Origin: Fulvivirga sp.
GTDB lineage: Bacteria > Bacteroidota > Bacteroidia > Cytophagales > Cyclobacteriaceae
Assembly: GCA_028280565.1 (NCBI GenBank)
Contig: JANQLQ010000024.1
Span: 1 to 64,000, forward strand
Reading direction: 5' to 3'
DNA: 64,000 bases
A model generated the notes under the pieces. It was not told the DNA's origin. It searched no databases and was given only the letters and a program-made list of their open reading frames with translations. The position numbers and the translations under genes were made by a program. Below are positions 7,944-18,659 of this stretch, in pieces. Numbering within the stretch: position 1 is the first letter of the stretch; every line of letters starts with the position of its first letter.

Positions 7944-8963
7944 ATGGAAATGCAAGAGAACGTATCTTTAAAATCTCACAATTCTTTTGGAATTGACGTC
8001 AACGCCTCGCTTTGGGTAGAGGTAACAACACGTGAAGAATTGATCGAAGTTTTAAAAGATAAGAGGGTACGCGCCCAGCCGTCCATGATCCTCGGTGGCG
8101 GCAGCAACGTCCTCTTTACCCGGGACTTCGACGGGGTAGTGATCAAGATGAACATACTGGGGAAAGAGGTACTGGAGGAAGATGAGCACATGGTATTGGT
8201 CAATGTTGGGGCTGGTGAAAACTGGCACGAACTAGTATTGTATTCCTTAGACCAAGGCTGGGGAGGTTTGGAAAATTTATCGTTAATACCTGGGACAGTG
8301 GGGGCCGCGCCAATGCAGAACATTGGCGCGTATGGCGTCGAAGTACGCCAGGTGTTCGATCATCTCACGGCCGTACATCGGGAAACAGGTAGGACCGAGA
8401 TCTTTGATAACGAAGCCTGCAAATTCGGATACAGGGAAAGTGTATTCAAAAACAAATACAAAGACCATTTTGTGATTACGCATGTCGCATTTCGTTTGTC
8501 GAAAAAAGATCATGAACTGGATATATCGTACGGGGCGATTTCGCAGGTCTTGTCAGGTAAAGGGATAATACAACCTACTATACAAGACGTAAGCGATGCG
8601 GTGATCAGCATCCGGCAAAGCAAACTTCCTGATCCGGATGAGATTGGCAATGCGGGGAGTTTTTTTAAAAATCCTACCGTAGATAAGATTGATTTCGAAG
8701 GGCTGAAGGCGGAATTTAGTACGATCCCCGGGTACGAGCTTCCCGGGGACCGGGTGAAAGTTCCCGCGGGTTGGTTAATCGAACAGGCCGGTTGGAAAGG
8801 CGTAATAAAGGGCAACATAGGTGTCCACAAGAACCAAGCGCTTGTTCTTGTAAACTATGGCAACGGCCAGGGGGAAGACCTTAAAGCACTGGCCTTAGAG
8901 ATCCAAGATTCCGTGGCCAAGAAATTTGGGATTATATTAACACCTGAAGTAAACATTGTTTAG
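7944..8963 (+). CDS. murB: UDP-N-acetylenolpyruvoylglucosamine reductase MurB (type I)
   Basis: A 339-residue FAD enzyme that reduces UDP-GlcNAc-enolpyruvate to UDP-MurNAc in cytosolic peptidoglycan synthesis. The FAD-binding motif GGGSNVLF is at about 50-57 and PGTVGAAPMQNIGAYG at about 115-130. The catalytic residues of type I MurB are present: the YRES arginine, the serine in NAGSFFKNP and the C-terminal glutamate in TPEVNI. The length matches the E. coli form (about 342). A second in-frame ATG at 7950 is an equally possible start. It converges with the toxin gene with a 1-bp gap. Confidence 0.97.
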   Translation: MEMQENVSLKSHNSFGIDVNASLWVEVTTREELIEVLKDKRVRAQPSMILGGGSNVLFTRDFDGVVIKMNILGKEVLEEDEHMVLVNVGAGENWHELVLYSLDQGWGGLENLSLIPGTVGAAPMQNIGAYGVEVRQVFDHLTAVHRETGRTEIFDNEACKFGYRESVFKNKYKDHFVITHVAFRLSKKDHELDISYGAISQVLSGKGIIQPTIQDVSDAVISIRQSKLPDPDEIGNAGSFFKNPTVDKIDFEGLKAEFSTIPGYELPGDRVKVPAGWLIEQAGWKGVIKGNIGVHKNQALVLVNYGNGQGEDLKALALEIQDSVAKKFGIILTPEVNIV

Positions 8964-8964
8964 G

Positions 8965-9333
8965 CTATTTTTCGATAAGTTCTACCGCTTCCAATAGTTT
9001 CTTATCTAAAGTCCATAAGGCCAGTTCATTATCTAACGAAGCGCATAAAATAGTACAATCGATCAACCCTACTCCCCTCGCATACAATTTATACGTATTC
9101 GAGAGCTTTCCCCCCTTAATGAATAAGTCTGTTTCGTCCACCTTCGGCAGGTACTCCCAAAACTCGTTTAAAATGGCTCGTTCCCGGGTATTTTTCGCGC
9201 CTTGAAAAAGCTCGCCAAAAATAGCGCTCGTGGTATAGATATGCCCCTTTCGCAAATACGGGCCGAACATGATAGAAATATCCTCGTTACCTCTAAGGAA
9301 TTCTATCCAAACCGAGGTATCTGCTATGATCAC
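8965..9333 (-). CDS. PIN-domain ribonuclease toxin, VapC-like
   Basis: A 122-residue PIN protein. The acidic active-site residues are in place: Asp in ADTSVWIEFLRG at the N-terminus, Glu in GELFQG near residue 42, and Asp in GLIDCTILCASL near 93. Family members are Mg2+-dependent RNases, usually tRNA-directed, held in check by a small antitoxin. It overlaps the antitoxin gene by 4 bp on the minus strand, as is usual for VapBC pairs. Confidence 0.9.
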   Translation of the reverse strand: MIIADTSVWIEFLRGNEDISIMFGPYLRKGHIYTTSAIFGELFQGAKNTRERAILNEFWEYLPKVDETDLFIKGGKLSNTYKLYARGVGLIDCTILCASLDNELALWTLDKKLLEAVELIEK

Positions 9334-9545
9334 CTGTTGCGATTGATCTTGCGAATACCGTAAGCCGTGAAATCTTCGTTAAACTGCAGGGGCTCTTTAC
9401 TTACTTCATCGATAAGGTAATTTACCTTTTTGTTAGCAATATACCCTTTAAGTGCAATTATTACACTCTCGGTGATGTTCTTACCCCCGGTGAGTTCTAA
9501 TATTTCTTTGATCAAGTTATCGGGGATTAGGGCGGTTACTTTCAT
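9330..9545 (-). CDS. VapB-like antitoxin
   Basis: A 71-residue protein starting MKVTALIPDNLIKEILELTG, a ribbon-helix-helix style N-terminus common in antitoxins paired with PIN toxins, followed by a basic helix and a C-terminal tail that would wrap the toxin. The ATG at 9545 is preferred over one at 9581 because it starts the ribbon strand directly and is preceded by AAGAG. A palindrome lies 38 bp upstream. Confidence 0.8.
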   Translation of the reverse strand: MKVTALIPDNLIKEILELTGGKNITESVIIALKGYIANKKVNYLIDEVSKEPLQFNEDFTAYGIRKINRNR

Positions 9546-9582
9546 CTCTTTTTTAATTTCCCCAAAGATACGATCACCCATC

Positions 9583-9596
9583 GTATTTCAAAATAC
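9583..9596. promoter_or_regulatory. Palindrome upstream of the toxin-antitoxin operon
   Basis: GTATTT-CA-AAATAC is a perfect 6-bp inverted repeat with a 2-bp spacer, in front of the antitoxin start. VapBC complexes typically repress their own promoter through such sites, so this is the likely operator. Confidence 0.4.
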
Positions 9597-9726
9597 TTGC
9601 GGCACTTTTTACGTATTTTGTCAGTTATACGCGGCTTCACGGGGTTCATGGAAGTTTTTTAAGTTTTTTGATTAAACCTTTTTATATTGTAAGTGTCTAC
9701 CGGTCAAGGAACAATTAATCAATTTT

Positions 9727-10266
9727 TTGGAAGACAAAGAGCTTTTAGAGAGATTACGCAAGAGTGAAAGTAAAAATTTCGGTTTCAATCTTCTTGTAAA
9801 GAAGTACCAAGAAAAGATTTATTGGCACATCCGTAAGATGGTAATAGACCATGACGATTCCGATGACTTGGTCCAAGAAGTATTCATAAAAGTATATAAC
9901 AACATTGATAAATTCAGGGCTGATGCCCAGCTTTATACGTGGATCTACCGTATAGCTACCAATGAATGCCTCACTTTCCTGAATAAAAAGCGTAGACGAT
10001 TCTTCTTACCTATCGGGGATGTGGAGCAGGAACTTAGTGCTAAGCTGGACAGTTCCCCCTATATTGACGGAGAAGAGATTCAACTGAAACTTCAGAAGGC
10101 ATTGCTAAAACTACCGGATAAGCAGAGAATGGTTTTTAATATGAAGTATTTCGATGAAATGAGGTATGAAGATATTTCAGAAATCACCGGTACCAGTGTG
10201 GGAGCGTTAAAAGCCAGTTTTCACCACGCCGTAAAAAAAATTGAAACTTTATTAAATGTAGATTAA
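9727..10266 (+). CDS. ECF-type RNA polymerase sigma factor
   Basis: A 179-residue sigma-70 family protein of the ECF group. Region 2 contains DDLVQEVFIKVY and TWIYRIATNEC (about 45-85); region 4 contains LPDKQRMVFNMKYFDEMRYEDISEI with the HTH following (about 120-165). The start is TTG: upstream in frame there is no ATG or GTG before a stop at 9673. It is followed by a predicted single-span membrane protein and a Spy-like periplasmic protein, a common Cytophagales arrangement for envelope-stress sigma factors. Confidence 0.93.
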   Translation: MEDKELLERLRKSESKNFGFNLLVKKYQEKIYWHIRKMVIDHDDSDDLVQEVFIKVYNNIDKFRADAQLYTWIYRIATNECLTFLNKKRRRFFLPIGDVEQELSAKLDSSPYIDGEEIQLKLQKALLKLPDKQRMVFNMKYFDEMRYEDISEITGTSVGALKASFHHAVKKIETLLNVD

Positions 10267-10297
10267 ACCCTATCCCATAAAACGAGTCGAAACTTAT

Positions 10298-10732
10298 ATG
10301 GCACTCAAATTAGACGATATCAGCAAAGAGAATATTCACAAAGTCCCCCGGGAGTATTTCGATAAGCTCCCGGAAGTGATACAATCTCGTGCAGTAGAGA
10401 GAGCAAGGTCAACGAGGTGGAATTGGATGGCTCCTACGCTGAAATGGGCCACCCCTGCTTTGGCCGTGGTATTGCTGGCGGTGTATTTTCTGCTCTTAAG
10501 AAATCCCTCCAACAGCATATCAGCGAGTGAATTGCTAACACAAGTGGAAACGGAAGATCTCGTAAGTTATTTGGCATCTTCTGATATGACAACGGACGAA
10601 ATACTTGAAAACTTGGACCTAGCCGAGTTAGAATTTGAATTCGGTGCGGAAAGTTCACTGCTCATCGAAGGAAGTAACTTAGAGATACTTGAGGACCTTG
10701 CGGATGATTATTTCGATATAAGTGAATTATAA
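10298..10732 (+). CDS. Putative anti-sigma-like single-span membrane protein
   Basis: A 144-residue protein with a cytosolic basic N-terminal part (about 1-48, including VPREYFDKLPEVI), one transmembrane helix (about 50-67) and an acidic C-terminal part rich in Glu, Asp and Leu. No zinc-binding ZAS motif is visible. Its place 31 bp after an ECF sigma gene and before a Spy-like gene suggests it controls or senses for the sigma factor; this is inference from context. Confidence 0.7.
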   Translation: MALKLDDISKENIHKVPREYFDKLPEVIQSRAVERARSTRWNWMAPTLKWATPALAVVLLAVYFLLLRNPSNSISASELLTQVETEDLVSYLASSDMTTDEILENLDLAELEFEFGAESSLLIEGSNLEILEDLADDYFDISEL

Positions 10733-10751
10733 GAACGATAAAATACCTGTC

Positions 10752-11249
10752 ATGAAAAAGGCAATGATCATAATAATATTCCTGCTCTGTAGCGGTGAGC
10801 TTTCTTGGGCACAGGACAAAGCCGCAGAGCAAAAGATACAAGCCGCCAGGATCGCTTTAATTACAGAAAGGCTCGGGCTCACCCCGGAACAAGCCGAAAA
10901 GTTCTGGCCCCTTTACAACGAATTTTCCCAAAAAAGAAAAGGACTTCGCCAAGAATACAACCGGGAAAAGTCCAAGCTCAACGTAGAAACAGCCACAGAA
11001 GCAGAAAAAAAGGCTTTGCTGGACCTGGGCTACAAACTCAAAGAACAATCACTTCAAATGGAACGCGACTATTCAGACCGAATGCTGAAAGTAATCTCGG
11101 CACAACAGGTCATGTCGCTCCGTAAAGCGGAAGAAGACTTCAGGAAAATGATCTTAGACCAGATCCAACAGCGCAGGGCTCAAAACCAGCGGCGCAGGGA
11201 ACAAATGCGAGATAGGAACAACGAGCGGCAGCAAAGAAGAAACAATTGA
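10752..11249 (+). CDS. Spy/CpxP-like periplasmic protein
   Basis: A 165-residue secreted protein. The start at 10752 puts a signal peptide (KKAMIIIIFLLCSGELSWAQ) first. The mature part is almost wholly helical and charged, with an LTPEQAEKFWPLYNEF motif (the LTxxQ type seen in Spy and CpxP) and a very basic tail of Arg, Gln and Asn. Family members are periplasmic chaperone-like stress proteins. Placement behind the sigma and anti-sigma-like genes fits an envelope-stress regulon. Confidence 0.8.
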   Translation: MKKAMIIIIFLLCSGELSWAQDKAAEQKIQAARIALITERLGLTPEQAEKFWPLYNEFSQKRKGLRQEYNREKSKLNVETATEAEKKALLDLGYKLKEQSLQMERDYSDRMLKVISAQQVMSLRKAEEDFRKMILDQIQQRRAQNQRRREQMRDRNNERQQRRNN

Positions 11250-11300
11250 CGAAAAGTAGCGCCTCATGGCTATTTTAAACCATGAATTCTAGCCGGGCAT

Positions 11301-12269
11301 ATGAAAATAGTTTTACTAGCAAGTATCAGTGTTATTTTTTTATTGCCAATAACAGCAGCCCAAGATAACTTAGACGAAGAATTGGCAAAGCTTGAAAGTG
11401 CCTTGGACGAATTGGACAGCGCCTCCTTACTTTTTATTTTAGATAGCCTTATCAAGTTAGAAGAAGCCCGTGATTACCAATCTTTCTTGACCCTAAGGGC
11501 AGGTTATATGAGCCAGGTCGTAAGTGCAGGCAGGGACCTAAACCTCAACCAGTTTGGTTTGTCTTACGGGATAGCGTATTTCCACCACTCGGGCTTTTTT
11601 GCCGATGTTACAGGGTACTCTAATAGTGCTATAGACCCGCAGTATTACCTGAATATAGTTTCAGCGGGTTACCTAGGTAGTATTGGGCAGCACTGGACCT
11701 ACTTGCTTAATTATGACCGCTACTTTTACAACCGGGCCCAAGAGGCTAATTTCAACACTCTTTATTCCAATGGCCTAGGAGTTTCAGTTTACGCGGAAAA
11801 TGATCTTTTCGAATCAGGTTTAGACTATTCTGTTATCCTGGGAGATACTATCACCGCGCATCGAGTAGTTTGGAGCACTAACGCCACCTTGACTTTCAAA
11901 AACTTCCTTTTCTTTGATAAAGTTACCCTCCTGCCTACATTTAGCATGCTGTTTGGAAATGCCACCAGTTTCTTGCGCCCTTTCCGAGAAACGGACATCG
12001 AGGCCCTCCAGCGAAGACTGATCCAATCTAACCAGCGCCTGAGAGATCTACTTAACGATCCCGAAGCCCTGCGGAGGGCCATAGAAGAGATCAACACCTT
12101 TGGGCTTTTAAACTACAGCCTTTCACTGCCCGTAAGCTTCAAAAAAAATGCATTTGACTTCCTGGTATCCTACCAGTTCAATATTCCCCAGGAGCTTCCC
12201 GGACAAAGTGAAGACCTCATCGCCAACAGTTTTATACAAGCGAGTCTTTCCTACACATTTAAATTTTGA
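11301..12269 (+). CDS. Predicted outer-membrane beta-barrel protein, unknown function
   Basis: A 322-residue protein with a signal peptide (about 1-20), a short acidic helical stretch (DEELAKLESALDELD), then a series of amphipathic strands with aromatic girdles and a C-terminal strand ending in YTFKF, a typical outer-membrane barrel terminus. A helical insertion around residues 230-260 (ETDIEALQRRL and following) may form a periplasmic loop. It was not assigned to a named family. It may belong to the upstream sigma/Spy unit, 51 bp away. Confidence 0.7.
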   Translation: MKIVLLASISVIFLLPITAAQDNLDEELAKLESALDELDSASLLFILDSLIKLEEARDYQSFLTLRAGYMSQVVSAGRDLNLNQFGLSYGIAYFHHSGFFADVTGYSNSAIDPQYYLNIVSAGYLGSIGQHWTYLLNYDRYFYNRAQEANFNTLYSNGLGVSVYAENDLFESGLDYSVILGDTITAHRVVWSTNATLTFKNFLFFDKVTLLPTFSMLFGNATSFLRPFRETDIEALQRRLIQSNQRLRDLLNDPEALRRAIEEINTFGLLNYSLSLPVSFKKNAFDFLVSYQFNIPQELPGQSEDLIANSFIQASLSYTFKF

Positions 12270-12297
12270 TCCCGAATACAAATTACGAAAGCTTAGT

Positions 12298-12445
12298 GTC
12301 AGTCAAGCCTCAACTGACGTGTAGGGTTAGATGATGAACTCTATTTGTGGTCTTGGAAGGTTCTCGATCAGTGGGCAGTTGGCAAAGGGCAGTAGGCTAA
12401 AAAATATAGGATTGCCAAGTGCCCTTTGCCAACTGCTGACTTTAA
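12298..12445. repeat. Repeat family R2, full hairpin copy
   Basis: GGCAGTTGGCAAAGGGCA (about 12374-12391) is followed by GTAGGC...AAAAAATATAGG and by an inverted arm GCCCTTTGCCAACTGCTGAC ending near 12440, giving a long imperfect stem. The left flank (CTCTATTTGTGG, TTGGAAGG, TCTCGATCAG) recurs at 61115-61152. This covers much of the 12270-12601 gap; the rest shows only the xseA promoter candidate. Confidence 0.75.
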
Positions 12446-12582
12446 GAACGAGACTGGAAAAAATAGCTAAATGTCCAATTACACTTCACTTAATACTAGT
12501 TCTTTAACTTCACACTGTTGCACTGGGCCGGTAACCTTAAACCTTGCCGTTATTAGCTTCTTCCTTATTCCATTTAATTGGA

Positions 12583-12590
12583 TATTTTTG
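12583..12590 (+). promoter_or_regulatory. Candidate -7 element for xseA
   Basis: TATTTTTG matches the Bacteroidota TAnnTTTG element exactly and lies 11 bp before the xseA ATG at 12602. No good TTTG -33 partner was seen at 17-23 bp, and the implied leader is very short, so support is limited. Confidence 0.3.
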
Positions 12591-12601
12591 CGCCTTCAAC
12601 C

Positions 12602-13843
12602 ATGAAGCACCTTACCCTATTTCAACTGAACCATGTAGTCAGGAAAACCCTCGACGAAAACCTTGAACCGAGTTACTGGGTAATTGCCGAAATAGGCGAA
12701 ATGCGCTTACATGCCAGCGGGCATTGTTACCTGGAACTGGTAGAAAAAGAAGAGGATAAGATCATTGCTAAGCTAAGGGGTACCATCTGGGCATACACCT
12801 ACAGGAATCTCTCCATTTGGTTTGAAAACATTACCGGCCAGGCATTAAAAAAAGGCTTGAAAATACTATTCAATGCCAATGTTCAATTTCACGAGCTTTA
12901 TGGGCTCAGTTTGAACATTAAGGACATTGATGCAAACTTTACCTTAGGAGAACGGGCCCGAAGAAGGCAAGAGATCATAGAACAACTAAAACAAGACGGG
13001 GTTTTTGATCTCAATAAGCAGTTGGTTTTACCAACAGTAGCTCAAAACATCGCCATTATCAGTTCTCCTTCTGCAGCAGGCTTTGGTGACTTCACCGCCC
13101 AGGTAGAAAACAATCAAAGGGGCTATCGTTTCAGGATAAAGCTGTACAAAGCCGTCATGCAAGGAGAAAAAGCAGTCGAGTCCATGATCAATGCACTGCT
13201 CACTGTTGCTAATGAAGCTGAACAGCCTGATGTGGTCGTCATCATTCGTGGAGGTGGTTCTCAAATAGACCTGGATTGTTTTGACAGTTATGACCTTGCC
13301 GCCCACGTAGCCCAGTTCCCCATTCCTGTATTAACAGGGATTGGTCATGAAAGAGATGAGACCATCACTGATATGGTAGCCCATACACGATTGAAAACAC
13401 CTACCGCGGTAGCCGAATTCCTGGTCAGTGGTATGAGCGCTTACGAAGAACAGCTTGAGGCTCTTTTCACAAGGCTGTACCAAGGAGTGTTAGGAAAAAT
13501 CCGGTCAAGAGAGCAACATTTAGATAATTGTCGTCAGCGTTTAACCGCGGCTTCAAAAGGTGCGATAATAAAAGCAGGGCACCAACTCGACCTGCTTTTA
13601 AAACAATTACAGGCCGCTTCAAAACACAATCTTGCTAGGCATAAGGCCAAGCTTGAAATGCTTCAGAAAACATTAGACCTGGTAGACCCGGGAAAGATAC
13701 TGGCTAGAGGATATACACTGACCACCATCGATGGAAAAAGAATAAAAGCCGGTATGGCCAAAAAGGGGGGACTCCTCAAAACGTACCTGCCCGGCGAGAT
13801 CATCAGTAGTAAAGTAGAAGGAACAGACAAACAATCATTATGA
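12602..13843 (+). CDS. xseA: Exodeoxyribonuclease VII large subunit
   Basis: A 413-residue large subunit of ExoVII, which degrades single-stranded DNA in repair. It has an N-terminal OB-fold (about 1-105), the catalytic core with IAIISSPSAAGFGDF and the family motif GHERDETITDMVAHTRLKTP near 250-270, and a C-terminal coiled-coil that binds XseB. The ATG at 12602 is chosen over an upstream in-frame TTG at 12578 because it is adjacent to the family's usual N-terminus. It overlaps xseB by 4 bp. Confidence 0.96.
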   Translation: MKHLTLFQLNHVVRKTLDENLEPSYWVIAEIGEMRLHASGHCYLELVEKEEDKIIAKLRGTIWAYTYRNLSIWFENITGQALKKGLKILFNANVQFHELYGLSLNIKDIDANFTLGERARRRQEIIEQLKQDGVFDLNKQLVLPTVAQNIAIISSPSAAGFGDFTAQVENNQRGYRFRIKLYKAVMQGEKAVESMINALLTVANEAEQPDVVVIIRGGGSQIDLDCFDSYDLAAHVAQFPIPVLTGIGHERDETITDMVAHTRLKTPTAVAEFLVSGMSAYEEQLEALFTRLYQGVLGKIRSREQHLDNCRQRLTAASKGAIIKAGHQLDLLLKQLQAASKHNLARHKAKLEMLQKTLDLVDPGKILARGYTLTTIDGKRIKAGMAKKGGLLKTYLPGEIISSKVEGTDKQSL

Positions 13844-14043
13844 GTAAAAACCAGGTAACCTACAGCGAATCATTAAAGGAACTTGAGACTTTGATCCAGC
13901 AGGTAGAAAGTGGTGAACCGGGGATTGACGAGCTAGCAGGTATGGTAAAAAGAGCCACCGAGCTAATTAAATCTTGCCAAGAGAAGCTGAGGAGCACGGA
14001 AGCCGATCTTAATGAATTTTTAAACGCTACAGACCACGATTAG
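13840..14043 (+). CDS. xseB: Exodeoxyribonuclease VII small subunit
   Basis: A 67-residue helical protein with the family pattern YSESLKELETLIQQVESGEPGIDEL and a second helix ending SCQEKLRSTEADL. It wraps the coiled coil of XseA. The start overlaps the xseA stop (ATGA), giving translational coupling and the stoichiometry the complex needs. Confidence 0.95.
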   Translation: MSKNQVTYSESLKELETLIQQVESGEPGIDELAGMVKRATELIKSCQEKLRSTEADLNEFLNATDHD

Positions 14044-14061
14044 ACCAATCATAATAACACG

Positions 14062-14093
14062 TTTGATAAACAACATAGCATTCCATAATTTCG
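14062..14093 (+). promoter_or_regulatory. Candidate -33/-7 promoter for the M1 peptidase gene
   Basis: TTTG (14062-14065) is followed after 20 bp by TAATTTCG (14086-14093), a 7-of-8 match to TAnnTTTG, about 70 bp before the ATG at 14163. Spacing fits the phylum's consensus. Confidence 0.4.
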
Positions 14094-14162
14094 AGATTCG
14101 ATTGAACGTAGGAGACACCGGGTGTTCCCGGGGAGTTCTCCTGAGAGAAAAAACACCTTAAC

Positions 14163-16046
14163 ATGACGAAAACACAAGTATTGACAACCCTGGTGGTCTT
14201 CATCTTTACAACAATCACCACTTATTCCCAACCCTCCTCTTCTTGCTATTGGCAACAACATGTAGACTACAAAATGGATATCGAAATGGATGTAAAAACG
14301 CATCGTTTCGACGGTTCGCAAAAATTGATCTACACCAACAACTCCCCTGATACACTGAAAAAGGTGTATTACCATTTATATTTTAATGCCTTCCAACCCG
14401 GAAGTATGATGGACATCCGGTCCCTTACCATAGATGATCCTGACCGTAGAGTGGGCGACCGGATCTCTAGGCTTACCGATGACGAAATAGGATTTCAACG
14501 TATTACCAGCCTAAAGCAAAATGGCAAAGATTTAAACTATCACACCGAGGGTACTATACTTGAAGTAACATTGAATGAACCTATTTTACCCGGGAAGAAA
14601 GCTACATTCGATATGGAGTTTAATGCCCAGGTTCCCTTACAGGTCAGGAGGTCGGGGCGAGATAATGCCGAAGGCATTTCTTATTCCATGTCACAGTGGT
14701 ATCCAAAGATGGTCGAATACGATTACCTGGGCTGGCATGCTAACCCCTACATCGGCAGGGAGTTCCACGGGGTATGGGGCGACTTTGATATAAAGATCAC
14801 CATCGACCCCGCCTACACCATCGGGGGCACGGGGTATTTACAAAATGCCAATGACATAGGCCATGGCTACGAAAAAGAAGGTACCAAAGTTAAAACCTCA
14901 GACAAGCCCTTGACTTGGCACTTTAAAGCCCCTAATGTCATTGACTTTATGTGGGCGGCAGACCCAGACTATGAGCATACCCAAGCCCAAGTACCCAACG
15001 GCCCTACTCTTCATTTCTTCTATCAAAAAAATGAAAAGACAGAAGAAAACTGGGCTAAACTACCTACGCAAATGGTAAAGGCCATGCAATTTATGAGTTT
15101 GAACTTTGGAGAATACCCGTATGATCAATACTCCTTTGTGCAAGGAGGAGATGGCGGAATGGAATACCCTATGGCCACCCTGGTCACGGGAAACAGGAGC
15201 TTTAGGAGCCTCGTGGGTGTTTCGGTACATGAGCTTATTCATAGCTGGTACCAAGGGGTGCTCGCTACTAACGAAAGCTTATTCCCTTGGATGGACGAAG
15301 GCTTTACTTCTTATGCTACTTCGGTTACCATGCAATACTTATTTGATCCCAACAGTGACGCTAACCCGCACACGGGTTCACAAAACGGGTATTTTTTTAT
15401 GGCTTCCAGCGGCAAAGAAGAGCCCCTGACCACCCATGCCGATCACTATCATACGAATAGATCCTACGGGGTAAATGCTTACTCCAAAGGGGCCGTATTT
15501 TTAGACCAATTGAGTTACATCATCGGGCTGGAGCCTTTTATGAAAGGAATGAGACGCTACTATAATACTTGGAAATTCAAACATCCCACCGCTATCGATT
15601 TTATGAGGATCATGGAAAAAACATCCGGCTTAGAACTGGATTGGTATTTAGAACATTTTGTATATACGACCAAACAAATCGATTACGGTATAAAATCAGT
15701 GATCAGCCAAGGAGATGCCACTTATGTAACTCTCGAAAGGGTAGGCGAAATGATCATGCCTATTGATCTTTATGTGGAATACAACGATGGCTCTACAGAG
15801 ATCATATACGTCCCCTTACGGATCATGCGTGGGGCAAAACCAGTAGAAAATACGGAGATAGAACGGATCACAAAGGAACCTTGGCCTTGGACCCATCCAA
15901 CCTACACATTGAAGCTTAACCGCAATATACCTAGCATCAAGAGTTTGGAGATCGACCCTACGTTAAGAATGGCTGACATCGAACGATCTAATAACGTCTT
16001 TCAGTTCGGGGAAAATCTTGCTGAATTCCAGGACCCTACGAAATAA
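14163..16046 (+). CDS. M1-family zinc aminopeptidase-like metallopeptidase, secreted
   Basis: A 627-residue gluzincin. A signal peptide (about 1-21) is followed by the N-terminal beta-saddle domain and a catalytic domain with the exopeptidase-type GGMEYP motif (near 335) and HELIHSW with the downstream glutamate in MDEGFTSYA, completing the HExxH-x18-E zinc site (about 360-385). A C-terminal beta domain follows. It likely trims peptides in the periplasm or at the surface. Monocistronic, with its own promoter candidate. Confidence 0.93.
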   Translation: MTKTQVLTTLVVFIFTTITTYSQPSSSCYWQQHVDYKMDIEMDVKTHRFDGSQKLIYTNNSPDTLKKVYYHLYFNAFQPGSMMDIRSLTIDDPDRRVGDRISRLTDDEIGFQRITSLKQNGKDLNYHTEGTILEVTLNEPILPGKKATFDMEFNAQVPLQVRRSGRDNAEGISYSMSQWYPKMVEYDYLGWHANPYIGREFHGVWGDFDIKITIDPAYTIGGTGYLQNANDIGHGYEKEGTKVKTSDKPLTWHFKAPNVIDFMWAADPDYEHTQAQVPNGPTLHFFYQKNEKTEENWAKLPTQMVKAMQFMSLNFGEYPYDQYSFVQGGDGGMEYPMATLVTGNRSFRSLVGVSVHELIHSWYQGVLATNESLFPWMDEGFTSYATSVTMQYLFDPNSDANPHTGSQNGYFFMASSGKEEPLTTHADHYHTNRSYGVNAYSKGAVFLDQLSYIIGLEPFMKGMRRYYNTWKFKHPTAIDFMRIMEKTSGLELDWYLEHFVYTTKQIDYGIKSVISQGDATYVTLERVGEMIMPIDLYVEYNDGSTEIIYVPLRIMRGAKPVENTEIERITKEPWPWTHPTYTLKLNRNIPSIKSLEIDPTLRMADIERSNNVFQFGENLAEFQDPTK

Positions 16047-16121
16047 TCGTTGTTGGGCCAGTCTTAAGGATTACGTAGCTTTGAGCACCATACGTACAAC
16101 ATGCATACGATCATACTTTAA

Positions 16122-18146
<2,025 letters not shown>

Positions 18147-18659
18147 ATGCTAAATCATAAATTCCTAGAGCTAAAAACACGACGTTATCTTAAAAGGAAC
18201 ACAGTGCACCGGGCCAATTTGGCTTACCGCTCCGCCAGTACGGCAGGGATAATATTTAGCACTGAAGATCTGAGAAAACACAAACTCGTAAAAAATTTCA
18301 AACATCAGTTGGAGGAAGACGGCAAAACGGTAAACGTATTGACCTACCTTCCTAAAGGGCATCAAAACTTTGAGTTCATGTTTGATTTTTTTACGATCAA
18401 AGAATTGAACTTCTGGGGTATTTTCAATTCGGAAGCTGTGCTGAAGTTTGTAGAGCAGCCTTTTGATTATCTCTTTTACCTTGACCAAGAGGGCAGTCCT
18501 TTGATCAGGAATATTATGGCCATGAGCAAAGCCAAATGCCGTATCGCCAACTATGAAGAGGAAAACGCTAAATTCTGCGAAATGATGGTACAAGCTCCTG
18601 GCAATTCTTACCAAGGCCTGCTGGAGGATATGTACAAGTACACGAAAAAGCTTACGTAA
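18147..18659 (+). CDS. DUF6913-type conserved Bacteroidota protein
   Basis: A 170-residue soluble protein that begins immediately after the ligA stop and overlaps dapA by one base (TAATG), so ligA, this gene and dapA are probably co-transcribed. It resembles a Bacteroidota-specific family of unknown function often found beside dapA. It shows alpha/beta character with a central DYLFYLDQEGSPLIRNIMAMSKAKCRI segment split by a turn; no catalytic motif was recognised. Confidence 0.75.
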   Translation: MLNHKFLELKTRRYLKRNTVHRANLAYRSASTAGIIFSTEDLRKHKLVKNFKHQLEEDGKTVNVLTYLPKGHQNFEFMFDFFTIKELNFWGIFNSEAVLKFVEQPFDYLFYLDQEGSPLIRNIMAMSKAKCRIANYEEENAKFCEMMVQAPGNSYQGLLEDMYKYTKKLT

